DNA of 64,000 bases from Borovskyia barvae (lineage: Eukaryota; Euglenozoa; Kinetoplastea; Trypanosomatida; Trypanosomatidae), in assembly GCA_030849085.1 (NCBI GenBank), contig JASAOM010001016.1, positions 1 through 64,000 on the forward strand, read 5' to 3'. Shown here in pieces: positions 1-10,182 of this stretch. The stretch's first letter is position 1, and the number at the start of each line of letters is the position of its first letter. A program made the position numbers and the translations under genes. The notes under the pieces were generated by a model that did not search any database, was not told the DNA's origin, and saw nothing but the letters and a program-made list of their open reading frames with translations.

Positions 1-538
1 TGTTGATCCACGTGTCCAGCGACAGGTCGGACAGTGACGTCCCACCGAGAGAGATCGAACTCAGGGAGCTGATGTTGTTCCAGCTGGGAGGATACGGGCC
101 CGTAATACCGGGGTTGCCGCTCACATCGATCAGGGTCAAGGGGAGCCTGGTGGCATCGACTGCTGGCGTCAAATTCGGCAACACACCCACCAGCATCATG
201 GCAGAGAAGTCCAGCTCCGCCCCGTCCGTCCAGCAGCTCACACCAGCGAGGCTGCAGTACGTCTCAGGGGCAAAAGGGCTCCAACCTGTGCTAGAGAAGC
301 TCAAAGCACTGCTCCATAAGGTAAGAAAGCCGTACATGTTGCTGTTCTCCTCAGGGCTGTAGCAGCTGGTGCTATTCGCGCACCGCATCCGTGCTCTGGC
401 ACCAGCAGCAGGAGTTATACTCTGCTCACCCGCGGCCCGCGCAGCATGCACATGCGCGAGCCCAACAGCACTCATAATGAGCATGAGCAGGCAGCACAGC
501 GCACAAGCGCGACGGGTAGGCGATCGGAGGATCGGCAT
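1..538 (-). CDS. PSA: Promastigote surface antigen (PSA)-type LRR protein, N-terminal part
   Basis: The frame opens at ATG 536-538 and stays open for 179 codons to the left window edge, so the C-terminal part is outside the window. The first residues (MPILRSPTRRACALCCLLML...) form a basic n-region plus a hydrophobic core ending near an AHA/ARA site, which reads as a signal peptide. Next comes a Cys-containing cap (SYCSLAGVSCW-like, near residue 90) and then plant-type leucine-rich-repeat signatures (LIDVSGNPGITGPYP, LSSISLGGTSLSDLSL). This is the typical N-terminus of Leishmania PSA/GP46 surface proteins, which are GPI-anchored or secreted and involved in host contact. A GPI signal cannot be tested because the end is missing. 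The gene is the last one reached by transcription in this window and may be the first copy of a PSA array. Confidence 0.9.
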   Translation of the reverse strand, partial: MPILRSPTRRACALCCLLMLIMSAVGLAHVHAARAAGEQSITPAAGARARMRCANSTSCYSPEENSNMYGFLTLWSSALSFSSTGWSPFAPETYCSLAGVSCWTDGAELDFSAMMLVGVLPNLTPAVDATRLPLTLIDVSGNPGITGPYPPSWNNISSLSSISLGGTSLSDLSLDTWIN

Positions 539-3500
539 GACGGGCCACTAAGCCGATAGGAGGAATGCAGTTGAGGGTCGAGGTGGAGGACTGAGGAGGG
601 AGTGGAGGGAAGACAAAGGGCGGCACAGGAGATGGAGGTGTGAAGTCGGTAAAAGGAAGGTATTAACGATAGTGGAGAGCTGAGAGAGCGAAGTGAAAGC
701 GAACAGCTGAACTGCGGTGGTCGCCGGGACGAGTCACACAGTACGTGTGTGTATGTGTGTCGGTATGTGAGAGGAGGGCGGCACCGCCACGGTCACCGCA
801 AGGAATGCAGGCCGAGGGTAGACAGAGAGGGAAGAGGAGAGTAGCGGTAGGGGAAGATCTGCAGTACAGGCGCACCTCATCAAAGTGCTGCACGTGAGAG
901 AAAGAGGAGAGGGGCGCTTGTCTTGATGCAACACGACTGCACCCGTGTGGCCTTAGTTCCCCACTAGCAGTTGGCGCCATCTACAGATGCTCCACCACCT
1001 CGGAGCAGCCAGACTCATACACAGTGTCCAAGCTGTCAGAAAAGAATGAGAGGGGAGGCTCTATCACCGCATCCATGAGGCCTACGGGACTCCGCACCGT
1101 CACCCGAATACAGCCCCCCCCCCTCACAAACGTGGATGGCAGCAAACAGTGGTCTCATCCGCAGCACAACAGCTCGGCGTTGCTTTAGCAGATACACAAG
1201 TGGAATGAGAGGGCGATAAGTCCTCTGCTGTAGGGAAGCACATAGTCTCTCACAACCCACCTCGATCTCGTAATAAACAGAGGAAGAGACATCAAACTGC
1301 GGGTGGGACCACAACGCATCCCCCAGAAGGAGTCCAACAAGGATGGCTCGAGCCACCTTCGCAGCGCCACACAATGGTGGGAAAGAGCGCATGGATGGAC
1401 AGAAAGGTCAAGCACCTCAACTACGCACTGCTGGCCGGCCCGCGAGCTTGTCACGTCTTCTCCCCTCCATCGACCGTTCCTAACGCACTCGCAGGCATCC
1501 TCGCGGAGATGATCACATCTTAAGATCGCACCCGCGCCCCTTTGTCCTTTGGTTCGTCTTTTCACTGCAAAGAGTGACTCCGTGAACAAGTCCAACACGC
1601 GCATTAGCACCTCTTACCTCTTTCCTGCTGTCGTAGGTGCTGTAGCGTAATCCTCAGCAAGCAAATCGAACTACGAGCCACCAGAAACGGAGAGTTCGCT
1701 TGGCTGGAAGGAAATCAGACTTCAACAGCTTCGCCTCCAGCCCGCCTGTGAGCCCACCTTCATCGCTCAGTCTTCGAAGAAGGGGCTGGACCGGGGAGAG
1801 GGCGAGCTAGGAGAGGCACCCCTTGTCGGCACGCCTGAGACGTGAGACTGTCGGGAGGCATTCCTACGATAAGCCAAGGGGGATGGTGGGCAGGAAACAT
1901 GTCCATTCAGCGCTTCAGAGAGGTCAGCGACCTCAGGGTGTGGGCCCACCGTTGTTACGATAGGCTTGACGAGGATATCGTGTCTTCCTTTGGAGATGAA
2001 CAAGAAGCGCTGAGAGCATTGCCAAGTGAAGAGGTTTTCACGGCGACGCTCCGGCAACCCTCGCGGCAAAATGTGATGGCGGGCTTCGCTGTGCCTTCAC
2101 CGCTTTGTCGCGGGTCGAACTCTCCTTGGCGTTTAGACGCAGCCGTGCAGTCATCGCGAGTGGAGTGGTTAGGGACGTGCCTGAAGGGGGAAGGGGTTCG
2201 TAGAGGCTTAGGTGCGTGTGAGATGTGTGCATGATCGTTACGGCTGCGTGGTCCGCTTCCAGGTTGCGTTGCTCGAAGGGGGTACCCTTTCCTCTCCTGT
2301 TCTTCAACCCACCTCCCCCTCCGCGACTCGTGGGGAGCGAGAGGGCGTGGACGCATTGGGTAGGCACACACACAGGACGATCAGGAGGGAGGGGGAGGGG
2401 CGGTCGTACCAGGGCGGGTCCTCCCCCCTTCGCCTACCGTTGTCAGAAGGCCAAGAGGATAGTACGGAGCGAGGCTTCGCATCGATGTGTATCACCATCT
2501 GCTGAGCTGGGAAGAATGGATAGCCGTCGCAGGACTCACGGTTCCCTCGCTCAGTGAAGCCCTCAACGCCCTAAACGGGGTCGGTGCTGAGTACGGAATC
2601 ATCTACAGATGTCCGCAGAGGTGCACGACTCTATCCGAAGAATCGGTGAAGCATCGGCAAAGTGGATGCCGATGGTCACACAGTGACGCCGCAAGGCATT
2701 CGCGTGAGAGAAGCGCACAACCAAACGTGCTACAAACCGCTCCATGAGGCAGCGCAAGTTGGGAGTTTGGGGCGCGGAGCTGGGGGGAAAGGGACAGATC
2801 TTGTGCCGATCCTCACTGCCGGAGAAAGCCCGCAGCCGGGCAGGGACAACGTGCGCCGACAGTACAGGCGACTCATGCCTTTCAGAGTCGTAAGCGATGG
2901 CATCGCAGCGGGCCAAAACTTCGAGTCACCGATTGCGAAAAGCTTAGAAACAATTCCTAGTGGTTGGATGGCCGATCTGTGCTGCCTGGGAAAGAACCTC
3001 CGTTCAGTGAGACGGCCTGTGTGTATGCGGCAGTGGAGAGAGAAGGAGGGGCATCTTCTCCGATCCAAAGATGAAGGACCGATATTTCAGGATCGAGTGT
3101 CCGCCGTGTATGCGAGAACATGAGCGCCGTCGGGGTGAAGGCTCGTGAATTTGTGGTTGAGTTCTGCTACGATAGGCGCATGCGAAGGACGCCAGGAAGG
3201 AGGTGGAGGGAGACGCCGCGGACAACTCCTCGATGGAATGGCACATGGCTGGAGAACAGGCGTGGGGAGAGCACGCCAGGAAAAGGCTAGCCTTCGTCGG
3301 TGTCGTGCGTCAGCGTCTTCTTCCGAGTGGTGTCCTGGCCGTGTGCAGCCCTCCATGGAGACAACCCCAAGTCGCTATCGAGGAGCTGCGAGATGCAGCG
3401 CCCACTACTGCGGGCGGAAGGAAAGCCCTCTCGCACGGTGGTGGGACCCGCATGGAGGATCTACAGCCATGAGAGGAAGAGCATCGCAACGATGCCAGTG

Positions 3501-6500
3501 GTTGAGTGGGGCCTGTGGACCTATGCGATAAACGTTAGCGATGTGGTGAGGCTCCTTCATCTCCGTAGCCGTACGCTCCGCATGGCAACTGCACACAAAG
3601 CCGCCCACGCGCCGTGGTCCCCTGGCCAGCGAGCTTTTCTTCGGCCCCACAACAGCATAGCAGCACGGTACTCCTTCATCGAGAAGAAACATCACGAACT
3701 GCATAGAACGCGGGTGGGGGATGCAGTAGCACGATTGCGGTCAGGCAAGAAAAGCTGCGTGCTTTCTCACTCGCCTCGTCGGATAACTCCCTCGGGCGGC
3801 CGTCAGAGCCATGTTGCCTTGGAAGGTGCTCGACTGCACTCTAGTGGGGGAGAGAATAGTATCTTGGGCCGGGGAGAGGAACGCACCTCTGAGCGACAGA
3901 CTCTCACCGCCACGAGACCGTTGCGCATGTAGTGCGCGCCAGTGTACACTTCTGTCTAGTTAGGACTCCAAAAATCCATCCTCTACGCGTAATGGCAGAG
4001 AGGTGCAGTCGAAGAAGTTTGCTGCGGATGATGGGTTGGAGCGACGGAACGCTGACCTTTTTTTGTGAAGAAACCTTGGCCGATCGTCTATGGATGGGTA
4101 TCCTCTCGCAAGGATACTTGTCACAGAGACTTCAACTTCTCAAGCGCTCGCATAAGCGTTGCGCTTGCACTGCACCCCCTTGCGGGTTCAACGTAGCGAA
4201 GCTATGCCAGAATCGGCGTCGAGGTAGAGAGAGTAGATGATGTCCTTGCAAAGGTGACAGACTGACCCCTGCTGGCGCTCGAAGCCTCACCAGCTCATTT
4301 GTGGGCGATGAGTACGGTAGTGGTGGATGCACCTCCTGACACGTCTGTGTCGCATTGAGCTCCCCTCCCAACAGGCGGGAAAATCTGCCATCCTTTTAGT
4401 GAATTTTCACCACGGTAGAGGTGCCCCCATCAGTTCCTGTTACGCGGTCCCGAAAGAAGTGCACGCAGTTCTAAAGGATCTCAAGCTTCATGAATGTCTC
4501 CTCCTCTCGAATTCTTTACGACGATGGGGACGTGTCATGGGGTGTTGTGGGCCACTTCGGATTTTTGTGGACGTGGTGGGAGCGAAAGTAAGGCTGTTCC
4601 GGCAACAGAACAATGGCATAGGGATGAGGGAACTCTCCTGCGCCCCCTGCGACTTTTTTTTTCATCTCTGTGGTAACGAAAAAAAAAAGGCGAGAGAATG
4701 CAAAAATAATGTCGGTCGAGGTTTGAAGTCTTCCGGCTGAGCGCGTGTAAACCCCCCCCCCCCGCCCCCCTTCTCGAAAGACGTTATGGAGCAACTGGCG
4801 CACGGGGGCCGAGTTGCGGTTTGGAACGTTGCAGCGCTCCTCTACAAAACGAAATCTCCACGCTGAGCGCCTCCCCGCTCCCAAATGCCGCAACGAAGAC
4901 GCCATGATGGAATAGATGTGCGTCGCTTTCCGAAAACAGCGCCCATTGTGCGCCCCCTTGGGGAGCCGATACTCTTCCTTTCTGAAAGAGAAAAGCCAAG
5001 CGCATCCACCGTAGAACGGGAGGGGGGGGGATGTCGAGCTGACTTCATCGTACGCGGGAGCGAGTGTTCGTCGACCGTGTGTACCGATGTCTCGGAAGGC
5101 ATGAATGGCCGGGAGTAGCGGAGCTCAGGCGAGGTGGAGCGGCTACGGTACGTGCTGCTCAGCTCTGTGGAGAAAGCACGCAAAACAAAAATCGGGGGGA
5201 TTTTTTGTTGCTTTCATCCTTCTGGGCATCCCTTTTGGAGAGTGGAGGGGGGGAGATGCAGCGGTGATGTCGCAGCATCACTCGACCTCCAGCGGCTTAT
5301 CTCATCCCATTAGAGCGAGGGTGCGGGTATGTCGAGCCTGAGGTATCTGGTACGATCGAGGGGGGCGGATGTAGCGACGCACGTGCCAGCTGAGGGATTT
5401 ACAGACAACTATCTTCAACTGATGGCCGTTATGGAACGTGCACTGGTGTGCATGTGCCCTCAGAGGGGGGAGGGGGGTAGAGAGTCGGTTTGAACTCTTC
5501 AGCAAACGCGCACGGTGAAGGCGGTCCTCAGAAAGAGGATGCTGACAGCGAGACGTGGGCGTAGTCCCGACCACCACCCACCACCCCGTCAGTCGTGGGC
5601 ACGGTGCGTTGTTCCCAGCAGGCGGGAGGGAGACACCATTTCGAGTTTGTCCTTCGGACGCTCCATCTGGGATAGGCAATCGGGGGGGGACTTATAGAGG
5701 CACCGGCTGAGAAGCTTTGCCGATCCTCCCCGCCAGCAGCACGGGAACCCTCCAGACCTTGGGCCGTCGGGTGCGTCATGAGCTATGGGCTTCCCATACG
5801 GATCTCATCCAGAAATCCAACTGGAATGATGGGACTCCTCATAAGGTCGAACTGCCGGTCCCCCTGCCTCTCACGCTCTCGGTGATGATGCAGCCAACAT
5901 CAAGGAAGTATCTACAGCTGAAGCACACGCGACCAAAAGGGAGGTTGTCGAAGTCAAAGAGGGCGACTGAACAAGGACTCTTCAACTCCTCGCGATAACA
6001 GCCCAGCTTTTCTCTCCGCACCTACGCCTCGTTAGATGTGCATGGATACTCCGTCACCAAATCTGCCTTTGCTTTGCTGCACTAGTGCCGCCCAGTCCTC
6101 CTGGCAGGCCGAGCAACTTGAAGTGCAGAGAGATATAGAAGAAGTGTGCCACTCCTAGAGGAGGCAGGCGTGCGTCGAATACCCTACGAGGCGATGCAGC
6201 GAAAGGCGAGCAGTGAAGCGTTGACCAAAAACGCAGTAATCATTCCATTTCGCCGCTGACCCACACACGCCAGTTCCATGGCGATCTAGAGATGACCGAC
6301 CCACTTTACTCGAAGCACCTCCCCCCTCCCTTTCGAAGAAAGCGCAGCACAGGAAATATTTTTTTTGGTGGGGCTGTTCAAATTTCGAGGTTTCTGTAAC
6401 CTCACAGAGATGCGTTCTTGGGGAGTTATACTTTTGGAGCCGGTGTGGCCTGCGGCCAGTCCCTCCAACTTGCGCCACATCCACGTCTGTCTGCCGCATT

Positions 6501-7485
6501 CAGGCACCCGCACCTTGGCCCGAGGACAGGCTGCGGGTGCTTCGCCTTGCCTACGGCGTGAGGACAAGACCCTTGCAGCCACGCTCAGGTGTCTTGCCTG
6601 CATCGAGGGCACGAACCGTGCCTCCGCAACAGCAAAAAGATGTTCGTCGCATCCTTTCGCCATCCAAGCATCTCCATCGTCCCCCCACCCCTCCCTTGTG
6701 TTACAAAACTCTCTCTTCACCGTATGGCACTACGCCTTGAAAAGTTTTTCGAAGCCGCGCGCTCTCATTCCTTGATGTAGTGCGTTCGCTCATGGTAGAG
6801 ACCCTGTAGGAAAGCATCAACGCACCACTGGAAATAGGGGAAGAGAAAGAAAGAGAGAGAGAGAGAGAGCATGCATTCGATAGATGCGCATTCTCTTTTC
6901 AAGTGCCCATGTCATCTGCCAGGGGGACACGAGGCCCTGGAAGATGTTAGAAGGGAAAGAACAGATAATAGGAAGAAAAATAGAGGGAGGAGGAGGAGGG
7001 GGAGCACATGCAGGCGGAAATAGGAAAGCTGGAGTGACGACAACAAGATTTCTTTTCCTCTTGGTGAGGGTTCGACGCCGGCCAGCCTGCCCGCCTCTTC
7101 CACACTCACTCACTTCGGTGCTCTCGTTTCTTCTTTCGTGTCCCACGTCGAACGCACACGTCACAGGGGCACATCTGTTTTCCAAATTTGCTTCTTTTGC
7201 TCAGTTGTTGATGTCGTGAACTGCCGATATACACACGCAAAACAAACAAAAGGCAAAAGAAACTGTGCGGACAGCGTTGCGGCACCTTCTCAACGCCCAC
7301 GTTCTAGAGGAGTCTATCGGGGAAAGGAAGAAAAAAGCGGAGCTGGATAGCGCGTGAGGGTGGCATCGGTAGAGATCTATTGGCGTGTCACGGTGAACAG
7401 ACACGGTCCCTCACCCTCGCAGACGCTAGTGGTTCAGTGGAGCACACTGGGTGGCGTGTACTGTAGAAAGCAGGGATGAGTCCTC
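539..7485. other. Gene-poor interval of about 7 kb between PSA and the next gene
   Basis: I see no supportable gene here on either strand. Open frames reach at most 210 codons (plus strand 3300-3932) and none shows a recognisable domain or signal. The two ends (about 560-930 and 6835-7060) have the purine-rich plus strand typical of UTRs in this window. The middle (about 1000-6800) is mixed-composition, non-repetitive DNA without long low-complexity tracts. It resembles neither UTR nor coding DNA from its neighbours. It could hold decayed genes or degenerate short retroposons of the Leishmania SIDER type, but I could not match a family signature. A C-run interrupted by one G at 4752-4770 is an exception to the usual strand asymmetry. 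Confidence 0.7.
591..626 (-). promoter_or_regulatory. Polypyrimidine tract and trans-splice acceptor for the PSA gene
   Basis: On the minus strand a C/T-rich tract (about 593-626) ends in an AG (591-592). This leaves a 52-nt 5' UTR before the ATG at 538, the expected spliced-leader acceptor layout. Confidence 0.6.
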
Positions 7486-8769
7486 TCAAGAAGAGCCGCT
7501 GTGATATTCGCGGTGGGGAGCAGAACGGCTGCGCCCGGGGCCAGAATACCACCTCTGCCCAGGAGAGCGACGGCGGCACGGGGAGGCCAACTGAACGTCG
7601 ACCGCTTCCATGGCGCCGTCGATGGTCACAGGCAATCGCAGAATCGGACGATCGGCCAATTGATTCACATCGGGGTGATGTTCACTACGGAGACTGCCTG
7701 TCAGGTCCGTGTGCGCGTACCGCTCAGCGACGAAGTGGCGGAGTCGAGCAACACCTTCGACATACCCGGCCGGCACGTGGGCAGAAGGACCTGGTGCAGG
7801 GTGATACACCACCCGCGGTGTCTCCGGTGGCTCCTTTCGCAAGGCGTCGTCTCGCTCGCTCGCAGTAAGCTTTGCAAAGTAGGACTGGGTAGGGCGGTCG
7901 TACTGAGCCACGGTATCGGCAGCATCTTTCTGGTGAAAGGAGGATATCTTCGGACGGAACGTACACTCGGCCAAATCATCGCTCGCTTCTAGATGATATT
8001 GCGTCGCCTTCTTGCGCTGCTGCTCCACCCCGGCATCATACAATCGGCGAAAAACAGGAGCGCAAGGAGACGGTGCCGGTGTAGGCGACGTGGCTGCGCC
8101 TACCGAAGGCCGCGAAGACGGCGCCGTGCGGGACAAGGATGAAGGCAGAGAGGAGGGCCTCTTACGCTCACTGGAGACGGTGGCGGCAGCGTAACGGTGG
8201 AAGCTGCCGGCGGAGGTCCACCACCAACTCCTCTTTGTCTTTGAGGTGGTCCGTTGCTTCGTGCCGGGCGCGTCAGGCACGTTCGTCGTCACGTCTGTCG
8301 ATACAACTGGCTGGGGCGGAGTAGGCGGAGGGAGGTGAACCGTGGTGCTGTAATGTGCAGCAGCATCCGTTCGGGAAGGGGGTGTTGCCGGTCGGAAGTT
8401 GGGCTCCCTGGTCGGGCGTGATCGATCTTTTGCAGAGGCGGTGTACTGCTCCAAAAGAGGCAGAGGCGAGGCGAGACAATAGCTGCAGACGCACTCTGCC
8501 ACACGCGACATATCGCGTGCCTCAGCGCAAGGCTCTCCCATGACGATGTCGTACCAGCAGTCCTCCATGTCTTCTTGATTCCATCCTAGAGAAGTGGCCA
8601 GCGCGGTGAAAGCCGAGTAGGTGAGACGGCCCCCATAGCCACCCTGTTCACCAGGGCGAGTCAGAAGGTCCACAAGGCGCTCGTAGGGATGAGATCCCTC
8701 GTTGGGCTCTTTACTGAGGTGCGATGGGCTGCGGGGCGTACCTCCATTTCCCCGGCGTGATGCGCTCAT
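7486..8769 (-). CDS. Conserved kinetoplastid-type hypothetical protein with an FxPxI-type motif
   Basis: The protein is 427 aa from ATG 8767-8769. The frame extends 51 codons further upstream, but that extension lies across the polypyrimidine tract and splice acceptor at 8853-8854, so the shorter start is chosen. Residues about 25-85 form a folded-looking segment (HPYERLVDLL, LGWNQEDMEDCWYDIV). Residues about 240-275 carry the block FRRLYDAGVEQQRKKA followed by ECTFRPKI. This RLY...FxPxI pattern recurs in many trypanosomatid and protist proteins, several linked to the cytoskeleton or flagellum. The rest is Ser/Pro/Thr-rich and probably disordered. No enzymatic domain is visible. A cytoskeletal role is only an inference from the motif. 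Confidence 0.75.
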   Translation of the reverse strand: MSASRRGNGGTPRSPSHLSKEPNEGSHPYERLVDLLTRPGEQGGYGGRLTYSAFTALATSLGWNQEDMEDCWYDIVMGEPCAEARDMSRVAECVCSYCLASPLPLLEQYTASAKDRSRPTREPNFRPATPPSRTDAAAHYSTTVHLPPPTPPQPVVSTDVTTNVPDAPGTKQRTTSKTKRSWWWTSAGSFHRYAAATVSSERKRPSSLPSSLSRTAPSSRPSVGAATSPTPAPSPCAPVFRRLYDAGVEQQRKKATQYHLEASDDLAECTFRPKISSFHQKDAADTVAQYDRPTQSYFAKLTASERDDALRKEPPETPRVVYHPAPGPSAHVPAGYVEGVARLRHFVAERYAHTDLTGSLRSEHHPDVNQLADRPILRLPVTIDGAMEAVDVQLASPCRRRSPGQRWYSGPGRSRSAPHREYHSGSS

Positions 8770-10182
8770 ACCTTCGCTTGGACGACACGGTGCCGGGGGC
8801 AACGATGAAAACACAAAAAGGTGCACCAACTTCGCCTTTTGGGGAGAGTGACCTGTGATGGAAAGAGGGGGGGAGGGGGCAGAGAGGGTGAGAGGGTGAG
8901 AGGGGCAGGACAGACAAACCAATGTGGGAGGGCCAGCACCAGAAGAGAGCAGAGGGCGTCAGAAAGAGGGCAGGGCCGCTGAGATCGGCACCACCCACCT
9001 ACGCCCCCCCCCCTATCCCCTCAAGCGTACCTGCGTTTGAGAAGAGGTACAACGAGGAAAGGAGCCGAAAAAAAATAAAAGAAGGCAGGTACTTCCCCAC
9101 CGACAGCACGTTTACCATTCTCTGCACCGCGTAGCTCCACCGATAAGGGGTCTGTCTCGCTCTCTATCTGTAGCTGAGTCACCGAGTTTCACAAAAGCTA
9201 CTAGAACACGCAGCCGTCAGCACTTTCCTTTCGTTCGTCTGTTTAGGTCGCTAAAGATATCATGTTGTTCTCGATTAGGAGAGAGTTCAGTGCAGCGCTC
9301 TCTCGCTCTCTGGAAATTCCTTTCGACGTGGCGTACAGTTCCCGATGACTCACATTTTCTTTAGCTGCGCTTTGCCCTTGCTTTACCTCTCTATATCCCC
9401 TCCCTTCCCGTTCTGCAGCACGCTCTCTTCTTCTCTTCACCCACCTTCGAACGCACGCAGATAAAGGCTGTAGTTTGGAAGGAGCGGAGAAGAAGCAAAA
9501 CAGTGAAGAGCAGATGTAATGGACCGGCACCAAGCCACACATTCCTTTCCCGAGAGCATTGCCGTGGGTTCGCAGGTGAGTGTCGGCAGGGGACAGCGTC
9601 CATGAGCAGCTTACGTGAATTCCTCCCCAGAACCCAATTTTTTTCTGTTTTCGTTTAGCGCATTTCCCGTGCATTCGGTGTGAGATTTATGAGATACACG
9701 CAGAAGTCTTCGCTGTCCAATCACTCGCTGCGATGACCACGTGCGACGGGCTATGAGCCTCTCCCCCCACCCACTCCGTCTTCCCCTACACACACACACA
9801 ACCGCCACAGCTGCCAGAGGGCGTGGGCAGGCTGTCAACGACGCTATACAACCTGCCCTCGCCGAATCGCTACGCAGAGAGGGTACCGCATGGAACGGGA
9901 AATAGCTTTTGTCATCGATCCACCTGCCGCCGGCACAAAGGGGCAGCAAGAATCACGTCGTGCACGATCGCAAGGCTGGGCTCCCTGGGACAGCGGGCCC
10001 TTTGCATTGGCACATGTGAGTGCTCCTGCACGGCGTAGCTTCCAGAGGGAGGGAGAGGCGGTGAGAAGGGCGGGGGAAGGGGGGATAGGAAAGTTCTCTC
10101 CGGTCGCTCCTTGTGAGGTGGGCACGTCTTATCGGATCCAGAAGAACGCGCGCGGAAAGGAGGGGAGGGAAGGATGAAGAAG
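8770..10182. other. Intergenic region
   Basis: This holds the 3' UTR of the hydrolase gene and the 5' region of the FxPxI-motif gene. Apart from the acceptor tract at 8853-8912 and some C-rich and purine-rich runs, I see nothing that supports a gene. The open frames are short and of low complexity. Confidence 0.6.
8853..8912 (-). promoter_or_regulatory. Polypyrimidine tract and trans-splice acceptor for the 7486-8769 gene
   Basis: A long C/T run on the minus strand (about 8861-8912) is followed by the sequence CATCACAG, with the AG at 8853-8854. This gives an 83-nt 5' UTR and excludes the in-frame upstream extension from the protein. Confidence 0.6.

Noticed and set aside
3300-3932. 210-codon plus-strand open frame in the 7-kb gap
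   Set aside because: Composition is mixed with no domain, no preceding splice acceptor on that strand, and it opposes the direction of every other gene.
4232-4340. C/D-box snoRNA-like pattern on the plus strand (GATGATG ... CTGA ... GATGA ... CTGA)
   Set aside because: The boxes are spaced plausibly, but there is no terminal stem, the strand is antisense to the transcription unit, and no guide match to rRNA could be shown. The motif is short enough to occur by chance.
1000-6800. SIDER/DIRE retroposon identity for the gap
   Set aside because: The setting fits, but I could not recognise the family signature, target duplications or a poly-A tail by eye, so no element is annotated.
7066-7080. 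tRNA B-box-like GGTTCGAC
   Set aside because: No matching A box or cloverleaf-like arms lie at the right distance.
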